NCBI GenBank assembly: GCA_016946835.1
Contig: JACVTC010000045.1
Span: 1,086,501 to 1,150,500 of the forward strand
Reading direction: 5' to 3'
Origin: Neocallimastix lanati (nom. inval.)
Taxonomy: Eukaryota; Neocallimastigomycota; Neocallimastigomycetes; Neocallimastigales; Neocallimastigaceae
DNA: 64,000 nucleotides
Below, in pieces: positions 11,939 through 21,329 of this stretch. The translations under genes were made by a program, and so were the position numbers. The notes under the pieces are model-generated. The model was not told where the DNA came from. It ran no database searches and saw nothing but the letters and a program-made list of their open reading frames with translations. Numbering within the stretch: the first letter of the stretch is position 1; each line of letters opens with the position of its first letter.

Positions 11939-12845
11939 TCTAAAATCTAATTAAATAAAATTAGTAAATAAATATTTTAATTTAAAAATATTAAAAATAT
12001 CAACTATATATATTGATTATTAAAATTTATTAATATATATAACAATAAAAAATAAATGAAAAATAAAATTAATATAAATATAAAAAAAGTAAAAAATATA
12101 AAACAAATATAAAAAATATTAATAAATTTTTTTTTAAACAAAAGAATTAAAAAAGAATAATTATAAAAATGAAAAATGTAGTCATAAAATATATATAAAT
12201 AAAAATAACATAATATAAGAATTATATAAAAAATACATATATATAAATATGTAATCATTTAACAAACCTAAATAAAGATATATATTGATTACTCAAAAAA
12301 AAAAAAAAAGTTAAAGTTGAAAAATAATTTCTTCTAAAATTTTAAATATTCTATAATTAATGATGAATATAATGATAAAATTAATAATGATGATGAAGTA
12401 TATAAATGAATTTAAAAAAAAAATTTTTCCTATAAGAAAGACGAACAATTTTCAACATACGAAAAAATAATAAAAAAGATTTACAAATAGAGTTTGATTT
12501 TACTGAAAAAGATGTTAGTAAAATAACTATTCATGAATCAATTATAACAATGAAAAATGAAAGTAATAAAATATATAATGAAATTTAACACTGAAAGAGA
12601 AATAATAATAGTAAGAAGTTTAATTTTTACCAAGAATAAAAAGAAGAAAAAATATAATTTTTCAAATGATTCATATAATAAGAATCAATACATAATATTA
12701 AAATAAAATATATAATATCATTCATAATCTTCTAAAATATTATAACTCTAATTCATAATTTTTATTTATATAATAATAAAAACAGAAATGTTATTTTATG
12801 TTATAATACAAATACTATATTTCTATACAACTCTAACTTTCATTC
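11939..12845. other. A+T-rich spacer, no gene recognised
   Basis: Very A/T-rich. The short coding-like run at about 12480-12600 (LQIEFDFTEKDVSKITIHESIITM) lies on the internal side of the LTR relic at 12868 and may be worn element DNA. Nothing firmer can be said. Confidence 0.4.
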
Positions 12846-13047
12846 AAATTAGATTTGAGGAGGAAAATTTTATAATTACGTTAATTTAAGGAGTATTGTT
12901 ATATATATTAATATATTCATGTAAAATATGTGACCAATAATAATAATGATAAGCCACATATTATGTAAACTATAAATATCATAAAAATATATATTATTGT
13001 ATTTACAAACTATTCCAATATTTTCACATAATAAAAGAAATTTTTAT
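12835..13047 (+). mobile_element. Family A 3' LTR relic with polypurine tract
   Basis: The plus strand reads CTCTAACTTTCATTCAAATTAG and then a GAGGAGG polypurine tract (12833-12866). A degraded LTR follows, retaining TAAGGAGTATTGTTATATA and ATATGTGACCAATAATAA and ending near a TTTTTATTTCT run at about 13045. It is the 3' end of a plus-strand family A element, old and worn. It lies about 300 bp upstream of the first glycosyltransferase. Confidence 0.65.
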
Positions 13048-13352
13048 TTCTAAAACTTTTTTTAATTCTACAAAAAAATATATATTATTTTAAAAATATT
13101 ATTTTATAATTACTATTATATATTTTTTGTAATAAAGATTATATTTAATTTTATAAAATATATAAATTATAATTATAAAATTTATAAATTTAAAAGTAAA
13201 TTTTATTAAATTTATTCAAATTTAAAATATTTATTTATGAAATTTTAATTTATTAAAGGTTATTTTATTTTGAATAATTTTTATATACTTAAAGAAAAAT
13301 TTAATTCAATATATAAATATATCTTTTATTATTAAAATATATAAAAATAAAA

Positions 13353-14114
13353 ATGAAATTAATTAACAGTTTAATTTTAATTATTTATTTATTTTTAAGT
13401 ATATTCTTGAAGAGTACACTTGCTTTATCATTGTCAATTATTGTACCTGCATATAATTCAGGTCCTTTCCTGGATAGATGTATAAAATCAATTTTAAATC
13501 AAACTTTTAAGGATTATGAATTAATTTTAGTTGATGATGCTTCAAGTGATAATTCATTAGATATATTAAAGAAATACAAAGAATCCGATATTCGAATTAA
13601 AATTATTCATTTGGAAATAAATAAAGGACCTGGTGGAGCAAGAAATATAGGAATGGACTATGCAGAGGGAGAATTCATAGGATTTGTTGATAGTGATGAT
13701 TACATTGATGAATCTTTTTTTGAAATATTAATGAAAAATTCATATGATAATGATATTATTGTTGGTCATATGGTTAAAGGTACAAATATTTCAGACAATT
13801 ATATAAAAGAAAAACCTTCTATATGGGCAGTTTGTGATAAAATTTGGAAAAAAAATTTTTTAAAAAAAAATAATATAAGATTTAATGAATTAATGAGACA
13901 TGGTGGAGAAGATATAGAATTTAATAATTTAGCTTATAAATTCAATCCAAAAATTTTAAAATTATCCGATGAAAGAATTTATTATTATTATAAGAGAAGA
14001 ACTGGATCTAATACAAATTATTCAAAGAAGCAATTAAGAAAATTTGAAAGAATGGCTAAAAAGGAAAATTTAATAAATAAAAAAAATAGAAAAAAATTAA
14101 AAAAATTAAAATAA
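13353..14114 (+). CDS. Secreted-type family 2 glycosyltransferase (GT-A fold), subtype 1
   Basis: 253 residues, single exon. Residues 1-24 form a signal peptide. The GT2 core starts at LSIIVPAYNSGPFLDRCIKS, with the nucleotide-binding D61-D62 (VDDASSDNS), the metal-binding DSDD at 113-116 and the catalytic-base motif E186-D187 (GGEDIEF). The segment IYYYYKRRTGS (209-219) is shared with the three sister genes. The closest known relatives are bacterial enzymes of capsule and lipooligosaccharide loci, which transfer a sugar from a nucleotide donor; the sugar cannot be told from sequence. A sequon at N145 and the signal peptide suggest action in the ER/Golgi lumen. The last 30 residues are strongly basic. 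It pairs most closely with 63233-63994. Bacterial origin is inferred. Confidence 0.9.
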   Translation: MKLINSLILIIYLFLSIFLKSTLALSLSIIVPAYNSGPFLDRCIKSILNQTFKDYELILVDDASSDNSLDILKKYKESDIRIKIIHLEINKGPGGARNIGMDYAEGEFIGFVDSDDYIDESFFEILMKNSYDNDIIVGHMVKGTNISDNYIKEKPSIWAVCDKIWKKNFLKKNNIRFNELMRHGGEDIEFNNLAYKFNPKILKLSDERIYYYYKRRTGSNTNYSKKQLRKFERMAKKENLINKKNRKKLKKLK

Positions 14115-15046
14115 AATATAATAAAATTTTAATTATTTATATGATAAAAAATTTTTGATATATTTATAAATGATTTCAATTATGTAAAAATTACAATTCT
14201 TGTAATAAAAAAAATAAATTTATTTCATTATTAAAAATTATATATTTATTTAAATAAATTTACTAATTAAAAACTATACAAATAATTATTTAATTTTAAT
14301 TATTAATGTTAAAATAATTTTATATAAAGAATTATATAAAAAATATTTATAAATTTTTATATAATCAAAACTTAATAAACCAATAAAATATTTATATTAT
14401 TTTATTAAATAATTTTATACTAATATTTCAAAAAAAAATTTTTTTCTATTGTATTATATATTTAAATTATTAATAAGGAACTATTTTTTATATAATTAAA
14501 AATGATATAAAACATTATTTTAATAATTCTATAACAACTAAATAGATTCATTATAAAATTTTTTCGTATTGTTAATTAAAATGTAATTATAATTTTTGAA
14601 ATAAATATTATATTTCTTATTATAGTATAGAATATAAATAAGAATTATTTAAAATAAAAGCTAAACTATAAAAAAAAATAAGTTAATTATTATTATAAAT
14701 ATTAATATTAAAAGTATTAACGTTTTCATTTTTATTCATAATTAATGAAATATAAATTTATTCTAAAATTTTAGAAATTATTAATATAAAAATTATTTTA
14801 TAAGTGTGATATTAATTTTTTTTAAATTACATACCAAAAATGAGGGCAACATGATTTAAAATCTTCTTATACTTGTTTGCATTTTACACTAGATTTCAAA
14901 TAAAATTTATGTATTAACTGAATTGGTCCAATTTAAAAATATCCAAGAGAAAATTGCAAATATTTTAATAAGAGATTTAAAATAAAATTTTTAAATAAAA
15001 ATTTAAATTTTTTGAATTTAATTGTTTCATTAAAATTATTAAAAAT
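14115..15046. other. A+T-rich spacer, no gene seen
   Basis: Spacer between the glycosyltransferase and element E. A patch at 14836-14960 is less A/T-biased (GAGGGCAACATGATTTAAAA...) but shows no frame or match that I can name. The rest is featureless. Confidence 0.5.
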
Positions 15047-15304
15047 TGTCAAAAATATTATGTTAAGAAACACTCAAATAAGTTATAATAAACACAATAA
15101 TAAATATATATGGATTAGTAGTTTTTAGAAAAATATTTTTTTATAACAGTATAAATTATTTTTATTCTCTTTTGTATAAGATATTATTTTTTTATAAAAT
15201 AATAATTCCATGATTTTTATACTTTTTATTTTAAATATTAATACAAGTAATTGGTCATTATTTATATTAAAGATAGATTAATTAAATTAATCATTATTTT
15301 GACA
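15047..15304 (-). repeat. Element E 3' LTR
   Basis: 258 bp with 8-bp inverted ends TGTCAAAA/TTTTGACA. On its internal side is the polypurine tract, read on the minus strand as TTTTTGGGGGAA. Confidence 0.9.
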
Positions 15305-15312
15305 TTCCCCCA

Positions 15313-15370
15313 AAAATCTAGCTTCAAAAAAAAAACTTTTTAAAAGATAAAAAAAATGAAGATAGATTTT
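15313..15370 (-). repeat. Hairpin before the element E polypurine tract
   Basis: Arms AAAATCTAGCTTC (15313-15325) and GAAGATAGATTTT (15358-15370) pair at 12 of 13 positions, with the loop between. Families A and B/C have hairpins of different sequence in the same place. Confidence 0.6.
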
Positions 15371-15377
15371 AATATAA

Positions 15378-18300
15378 TTAATTAATTATTTTCGTTAATA
15401 AGGTATTTCTAAATTTGTCCATTAAAGAGTTATTTAAGTATTTTGTAAAACCATCAGCAAGGTTGTCCTTTGATTTTATGTATTTTAATTTTATAATTTT
15501 CTTATTTACTAAATCCCTAATATGATGATACCTAATATCAATGTGTTTTGATTTCGGATTTATTGATTGATTTTCACTATTATATATTGTTGCTTTATTG
15601 TCTACGAAAATTGTTATTTCTTTGATATTTATGTTTAATTCGTTTAGTAAATTTTTGTACCATAATGAATGTTTTGCGTATTCACTTAAGCTATAATATT
15701 CAGCTTCTGTAGTTGAGGTGAAGACACAGTGCTGTAATTTGGAATACCAACTTGTTGGAGTGTCCCCCATTAACATGAGAAATCCAGAAGTTGATTTTCT
15801 TGTATTTGGATCGCCAGCAAAATCGGCATCTACAAATATTTTTAATTTCATTCCCTTTTCTATTTTAATTCCATAATTTTTTGTATATTTGAGATATCTA
15901 AAAATTTTTAAAACATTCATCCAATCTTCTAAGTTGGGATCTGTTGATTTTCTTGAAGCTCTACTAACAGCAAAAAGAATATCAGGACGGGTACAGATAG
16001 CTAAATATAGTAAACTTCCTATTGCACTTCGGTATTTTGTTTCATTGAATTTCTTGGTTCTTAGATTTGGATTTACTAATGGCATAAGATTTTTTACTGG
16101 TGTTAAGTTGTTAATATCGAATTTATTTAAAATGTCATTTATATATCTACCTTGATGTAAAATGTAACCATTTAAAGTTTTGGTAAATTTTATTCCAATT
16201 ACAAATTCAACATCCCCAATATCCTTTATATTGAACTTCCTTTGAATAGATTGTTTTACTTTATTTATTTCTTGATTTGTTCCTGCAATGAGAATGTCAT
16301 CAACGTATACTGAGAGAATACAAACTATTTCCTTCCCATTGTTTAATTTAATATAAACACATGGCTCACTTTTTATTCTATTGAAACCTATTTTTATCAA
16401 TTCTTCATTGAGTTTATCATTCCATTCTTTACCAGCTTGTTTTAAGCCGTAAAGAGCTTTGTGAAGTTCCCAAAAAGATTTTCCGTAAGATGGATGACCC
16501 TCTGGTGCTTTCATGTATATATGCTCATTTAATGGTGCATTTAAATAAGCTGAATTGATGTCTATTTGAACAATATTGAAATTTTTCTGAACCGCGATAA
16601 CTGTAATGATTCGAACTGTATCCTGTTTTAGTGTTGGTGCAAATGTTTCTTTGTAGTCGATACCGTACTGTTGAGTGTATCCTTTTGCAACTAATCTTGC
16701 CTTTCTTTTAATAACATTTCCGTTTGCATCTCTTTTATACTTAAATACCCATCGTGATGATATTACGTTGGATCCTGATGGTACTGTTTTAACAATTTTA
16801 TAAACATCAAGATTTTTCATGATTTCTAATTCTTTCTTGATTGCGTTTAGCCATTCTATTTTATCTTTAAATTTGAATATATCCTTGAAGTTATATGGTT
16901 CAATTAATGTATTTTCATTAATTTTCATGTCTGATTCATCTGTGTTGTTTATTTTTTTTCTTTTATTTGAATTAATTGTAAAATTGTTTAAATTCCTTTT
17001 TGAATTTTTAGGATGTTGATAGTTTTGATTTTTCTCTTTATTTGTGTTATATTTATTATTAATGTTGTTAATTTCTTGTTGGTTTTCTGTTGATATTTTG
17101 TTGTTATCATTTTCAGTCGTATTTTTAATTTCATTATTAATATTGATTGAATTATTATTGAAATTGTGAACATTTGAATTTAACAATTCCTGATTGAAAG
17201 TATTGTTACTATTATTGATTGAATTATTGTCAATAGTATTGTTGTTATTTTCATTATTATTATTTTTATTACTGTTATTAATGATAATTTTTTTATTATT
17301 ATTTTGATAATTGGGATAATATTTACGACTAATTCTATTTGTTTTAGAAGATTTATTTTTGGATTGATTTTTAATATTTTTATTCTGGTTAATATTTCTA
17401 TTCTGGTTAAAATTTGTTGTAGCATTTCTTTCATTGATAATATCTGTTATTTTATTATTATAATCATCAATTTCATTACGGTATCTAAGTCGGTTTAGAC
17501 AGTTGCTCTCCCTGAATTTGTTATTGGAATGAATACGATTTAAAAAGGAATTTCCTGGTTCATTTTCCATAAATTCTACAGTGCGAGATTGGATGATTTT
17601 ATTATTGATAACATCAAGAATTTTGTAAGTGGAAGGATGATCGCAATATCCAAGAAAAATACCAGGATGTGAATTATTGTCAAATTTTGATCTTAGTTCC
17701 CTTGGCACAAAGAAATAGACTCTACATCCGAATACTCTAAATGTATTGTAATCTACAGGCTTATTATAAAATACTTCAAATGGAATTTTATTTTGAATGC
17801 CTTGATGGGGAAGTCGATTATGAATATAGTTTGCAGTATCAACAGCAAACTCCCAAAAATCATGACTGAGTTTAGCGTCGTTAAGAAGTGATTTTGAAGA
17901 AGCAATGAGTATACCATTAAATCTTTCAGCCCTTCCATTTTGAGAAGGGTTATAAGGAACTGAAAACTGATGATGAATTCCATTTTCTTCACAGAAAATT
18001 TGAAATTTACTATTTTGAAATTCCTTCCCATTATCAGATCGAATTGCTTTGATATTTATATTTAATGAATTATAAATTTTATTATACCAAATGATAAATT
18101 TGTTAAATACATCATTTTTATTTTCAGTGAAGATGACCCATCCATATCTAGAGTAGTCATCTAAAATTGTAAGGAAATACTTATTGTTATTTATTGAAGG
18201 ATTAACAGGTCCTACAAGATCTAGATGTATTAATTCTAAAATTTGTTTAGTCTTATTGGTAGATGGTTTAAATGACTTATTTTTTAATTTGGAATTAATA

Positions 18301-19640
18301 CATACTGGGCATTTTAATTTTAGATTGATATTACTTAATTTATTTTTTATTTTAGAAATATCATAATGACCTAGGCGTCTATGCCAAAGGTCTATTACTT
18401 GTTGGTTATTTGATACTGTATAATTGATTTCGTTATGTTTTGTTGAATTTAAATTTGTTTGGTGTTTGGAAGTGAAAATTTGATATGTATTTTTATCATT
18501 AGATAAAGATTTATAAATTCTATTTCCATCATTATCATAAATTAATGCTTGTGGGGAGTTGTCATAATTATTGAATATTACTTTATAATTTTGAGAAATT
18601 AATTGATTGATTGAAATTAAGTTTCTCTTAATATATCGTGAATAATAAACATTTTTTAAAATGAATTTGTTGTTGTTAATGAATGCTACAAAATCGCCAC
18701 AAAATTCAGATAATACTTCTTTACCATTCGCTAGTAAAATTTTTGTTTTACATTTTTTAATGTTAGTAAGAAATTTTATGTCATTAATAGTACTGATTGA
18801 TGCACCTGAATCTAAAATCCAAACTATGAAGTTATTATTATATATATTACTATTTTCGTGATTTTTATTATTTATTCTTTCTAAACAATTAATTTCGATT
18901 GCAATGTCAGAGTTATAATCTTTAGAAAAATCTTCTAAGTAGTCGTCTTTATAGTTGTTGTAATTGCTTATTGAATATAAATGCTTGTTATTAATTTTAC
19001 TTTTATTATATTTTTTGTTCAATTTTCTTCGAATTTTCATTGATTTATTTTCATTGTTTTGATTCAAGAGCTTATTTCTTTTATACTTATAACATTCCTT
19101 TTTGTAGTGGCCGTATTTTCCACATAAGAAACATTTTCCATTTTTTCTTCTTTTTATTTTTAAATGCTTATTATTTTGTTTATTTTTGTTTTCAGTTTGT
19201 AAATTAAAAATATTTTTTGCGTTTTCTTCTTGAAGTTTTCTTTCCTTGATGTTCGAGAAAAGAATATCTGGTATTATTCTTTTTACGTAATTGCAACATT
19301 TTATCCATTCATTATTGTACTGGAAAACATTTATCCACCTTAGATTTTCAGGTAAGGCTCTATTCAGAATCCCTACCTTTACACTATCACTCATGTCTGT
19401 ATCGATGATTTCCAATTCATCGATCATATTTTGAAGTGTTGCAAGGAATATATGTATGTCATCATCTGTGGTAAATTTCAATCTGTTTAATTTATTTCGT
19501 AATAGCATTTTTTGATGCTCTTCTCCTAAAGTAAAGGAATCTTGAAGGAAGTTCCACATTTCGAAGGCGGTCTTACTATGGCTTTTTATTATTTCTTTCG
19601 TTTTCTTTCCCAGGCTATTATTAATTATCCATTTGACCAT
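15378..19640 (-). CDS. Element E polyprotein (gag end, protease, integrase, RT, RNase H)
   Basis: Long minus-strand frame of 1,420 codons. In order it shows the end of gag with a CCHC knuckle (CFLCGKYGHYKKEC), the aspartic protease site (WILDSGAS), the integrase zinc finger (WHRRLGH...CPVC) and the DDE core (HLDLVGP, RSDNGKEF, PSQNGRAERFNG). After an asparagine-rich linker come the copia reverse transcriptase (RWVFKYKRDANG, QIDINSAYLNA, SVYVDDILIAG) and RNase H (FVDADFAGDP, TEAEYYSLSEY). This is retroelement machinery and has no host role. It is preceded by the gag frame at 19645-19974. Confidence 0.93.
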   Translation of the reverse strand: MVKWIINNSLGKKTKEIIKSHSKTAFEMWNFLQDSFTLGEEHQKMLLRNKLNRLKFTTDDDIHIFLATLQNMIDELEIIDTDMSDSVKVGILNRALPENLRWINVFQYNNEWIKCCNYVKRIIPDILFSNIKERKLQEENAKNIFNLQTENKNKQNNKHLKIKRRKNGKCFLCGKYGHYKKECYKYKRNKLLNQNNENKSMKIRRKLNKKYNKSKINNKHLYSISNYNNYKDDYLEDFSKDYNSDIAIEINCLERINNKNHENSNIYNNNFIVWILDSGASISTINDIKFLTNIKKCKTKILLANGKEVLSEFCGDFVAFINNNKFILKNVYYSRYIKRNLISINQLISQNYKVIFNNYDNSPQALIYDNDGNRIYKSLSNDKNTYQIFTSKHQTNLNSTKHNEINYTVSNNQQVIDLWHRRLGHYDISKIKNKLSNINLKLKCPVCINSKLKNKSFKPSTNKTKQILELIHLDLVGPVNPSINNNKYFLTILDDYSRYGWVIFTENKNDVFNKFIIWYNKIYNSLNINIKAIRSDNGKEFQNSKFQIFCEENGIHHQFSVPYNPSQNGRAERFNGILIASSKSLLNDAKLSHDFWEFAVDTANYIHNRLPHQGIQNKIPFEVFYNKPVDYNTFRVFGCRVYFFVPRELRSKFDNNSHPGIFLGYCDHPSTYKILDVINNKIIQSRTVEFMENEPGNSFLNRIHSNNKFRESNCLNRLRYRNEIDDYNNKITDIINERNATTNFNQNRNINQNKNIKNQSKNKSSKTNRISRKYYPNYQNNNKKIIINNSNKNNNNENNNNTIDNNSINNSNNTFNQELLNSNVHNFNNNSININNEIKNTTENDNNKISTENQQEINNINNKYNTNKEKNQNYQHPKNSKRNLNNFTINSNKRKKINNTDESDMKINENTLIEPYNFKDIFKFKDKIEWLNAIKKELEIMKNLDVYKIVKTVPSGSNVISSRWVFKYKRDANGNVIKRKARLVAKGYTQQYGIDYKETFAPTLKQDTVRIITVIAVQKNFNIVQIDINSAYLNAPLNEHIYMKAPEGHPSYGKSFWELHKALYGLKQAGKEWNDKLNEELIKIGFNRIKSEPCVYIKLNNGKEIVCILSVYVDDILIAGTNQEINKVKQSIQRKFNIKDIGDVEFVIGIKFTKTLNGYILHQGRYINDILNKFDINNLTPVKNLMPLVNPNLRTKKFNETKYRSAIGSLLYLAICTRPDILFAVSRASRKSTDPNLEDWMNVLKIFRYLKYTKNYGIKIEKGMKLKIFVDADFAGDPNTRKSTSGFLMLMGDTPTSWYSKLQHCVFTSTTEAEYYSLSEYAKHSLWYKNLLNELNINIKEITIFVDNKATIYNSENQSINPKSKHIDIRYHHIRDLVNKKIIKLKYIKSKDNLADGFTKYLNNSLMDKFRNTLLTKIIN

Positions 19641-19644
19641 GATG

Positions 19645-19974
19645 TCATTCTTGATATCTGTTTGGGTTGTCCCAATATCGTAAATAAGAGTTATTAAATT
19701 TATCTTTAATGTACTTATCTAAATCTTCTTTAATATCCTTCTTTCTCAATTTTTTTACTTTTGGTAAACTAACGTATTCATCTAGATTATTGATGATTAA
19801 GAGGTCCAATACGTTAGTTTTCCAATCTTGGAAGTTTTCAACCGTTAATTCGGTAACATGATTGAAATTCTCGGAGTAATTGAAAGAGATTCCTTTAGTG
19901 AAGAAATTACTTTCTGATTCGGGAATTTCGATGATTTGGTTTCTGGAGTTACTTCTTGAATTGTTTCTGCTCAT
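19645..19974 (-). CDS. Element E gag, N-terminal part
   Basis: Minus-strand frame starting MSRNNSRSNSRNQ, with the block SFNYSENFNHVTELTVENFQ and KVKKLRKKDIKEDLD. The same blocks head the gag frames of elements B, C and D in this window, so it is the copia gag start. The pol-type frame follows immediately downstream. Confidence 0.85.
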   Translation of the reverse strand: MSRNNSRSNSRNQIIEIPESESNFFTKGISFNYSENFNHVTELTVENFQDWKTNVLDLLIINNLDEYVSLPKVKKLRKKDIKEDLDKYIKDKFNNSYLRYWDNPNRYQE

Positions 19975-20599
19975 TTTCTATTTTTTATTTTTACCTTCTT
20001 ATTTTAATTAAAAGTATTTATGTTTTATTATTTTCTTAATTTATTTTTTATTGCTTTTCTTTAATTTGTCTTTTATATATTTTTTATTTCTTTAGTTAGA
20101 TTTTATTTTATTAAATTAAATAATGTAAATTGTAATTAATTTTGATTGGTTCTATTTTTAGTGTCAATTTTTATTATTAATCTATTTATATAGATTTTTT
20201 AATGATTAATATTTAAAAAATTTAATTTAAAGATATTAATATACATTTTTTTTAATATTGATAGAGGAATTAGTATAATTTTATTATTACTGAAACCTAT
20301 CATTTTGATTCTTTTATTAAATAATGTGAATGTGATTATGTTACTATTCCTTTTTTAATTAAGAATAAATTATTTTTATTAATGTTTATTATAAAGTATT
20401 GTATATATTTATATTACGAACAATAGTATAAAGAGATTAATTTATTTATATTAAGTGTATTTAAAAATTTTCGTTATTGTTGTGAAAATGATTATATCAT
20501 TAATTGTTCATATTTAATATATTATTATAATTTCATTTTAATTAAAATCTTTATTTTAATTATTTATTATATAATTGAATTTTTTTATTATATTTTTCC

Positions 20600-20819
20600 C
20601 AGCTTATATAGCATAGCTGACATGTCATGTTCTTTTATTCTCAGCTTATATAGCATAGCTGACATGTTATGTTCTTTTATCCTCAGCTTATATAGTATAG
20701 CTGACATGTTATGTTCTTTTATTCTCAGCTTATATAATATAGCTGATTTTTTGTTTCATTCTCAGCTTATATTCAATAGCTGATCTTTTATTTCATCCTC
20801 AGCTTATGTCTAATAGCTG
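20600..20819 (-). repeat. Leader palindrome array of element E (six units)
   Basis: Six 20-bp units of the form CAGCTTATATAGCATAGCTG at 20600, 20642, 20684, 20726, 20763 and 20800. Spacing is 42, 42, 42, 37 and 37 bp. Each unit has CAGCT/AGCTG arms and a variable TATA-rich centre. The first three are also followed by ACATGT(C/T)ATGT. The array lies in the 5' leader between the primer binding site and gag. Confidence 0.92.
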
Positions 20820-21039
20820 ACCTTTTGTTTATTTTCAAATTCAATTATATTGATATTGGACTTCTTTGTACAATTATTTTAAATATTAAAGATTCCACTT
20901 TTATTTTAGTTTTATAATTTATAAATATTTATATATATATATAAATAATTAAAAATTAATATTTAATAATAAATATATAAATTTCAAATTTATTTAATGT
21001 TAAATTTTTATTTTAAAAAAAAATACTTAGCTTTTATAT

Positions 21040-21071
21040 GGATTAATCGGTTAAGATTGAGACTCTTAATC
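21040..21071 (-). promoter_or_regulatory. Element E primer binding site, tRNA-Lys(CUU) type
   Basis: Directly inside the 5' LTR. The plus strand reads ATCGGTTAAGATTGAGACTC followed by TTAATC, which resembles the D-loop and anticodon arm of tRNA-Lys(CUU). The element RNA would pair with the 5' half of that tRNA. Confidence 0.7.
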
Positions 21072-21329
21072 TGTCAAAAATATTATGTTAAGAAACACTC
21101 AAATAAGTTATAATAAACTTAATAATAAATATATACGGATTAGTAGTTTTTTAGAAAAATATTTTTTTATAACAGTATAAATTATTTTTATTTTCTTTTG
21201 TATAAGATATTATTTTTTATAAAATAATAATTCCATGATTTTTATACTTTTTATTTTAAATATTAATACAAGTAATTGGTTATTATTTATATTAAAGATA
21301 GATTAATTAAATTAATCATTATTTTGACA
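21072..21329 (-). repeat. Element E 5' LTR
   Basis: 258 bp, same ends as the 3' LTR. About five substitutions and two single-base length differences separate the two copies. Confidence 0.9.

Larger units (their letters stand above)
15047..21329 (-). mobile_element. Ty1/copia LTR retrotransposon, element E, nearly whole
   Basis: 6.28 kb on the minus strand between two 258-bp LTRs (15047-15304 and 21072-21329) that begin TGTCAAAA and end TTTTGACA. Both flanks read AAAAAT, a likely target duplication. The parts, in transcription order, are: 5' LTR, primer binding site, leader with six palindromes, gag, zinc knuckle, protease, integrase, reverse transcriptase, RNase H, hairpin, polypurine tract and 3' LTR. 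The integrase-before-RT order marks it as Ty1/copia. The LTRs differ at only about 2% of positions, so insertion is recent. It looks nearly whole, with about one break. Confidence 0.93.

Noticed and set aside
11719-12258. Minus-strand open frames of 62 and 84 codons rich in I, F and Y
   Set aside because: Composition is what random frames give in A+T-rich DNA; there is no motif and no splice context.
20600-20819. Possible CRISPR array (six repeats with spacers)
   Set aside because: The gaps between units are themselves similar, the genome is eukaryotic, and the array sits in a copia leader at the place where other copia families have palindromes.
21040-21071. Possible tRNA-Lys gene, as the D-arm and anticodon arm are visible
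   Set aside because: There is no T-arm or acceptor stem; the sequence abuts an LTR end and recurs at the same place in five elements, so it is a primer binding site.
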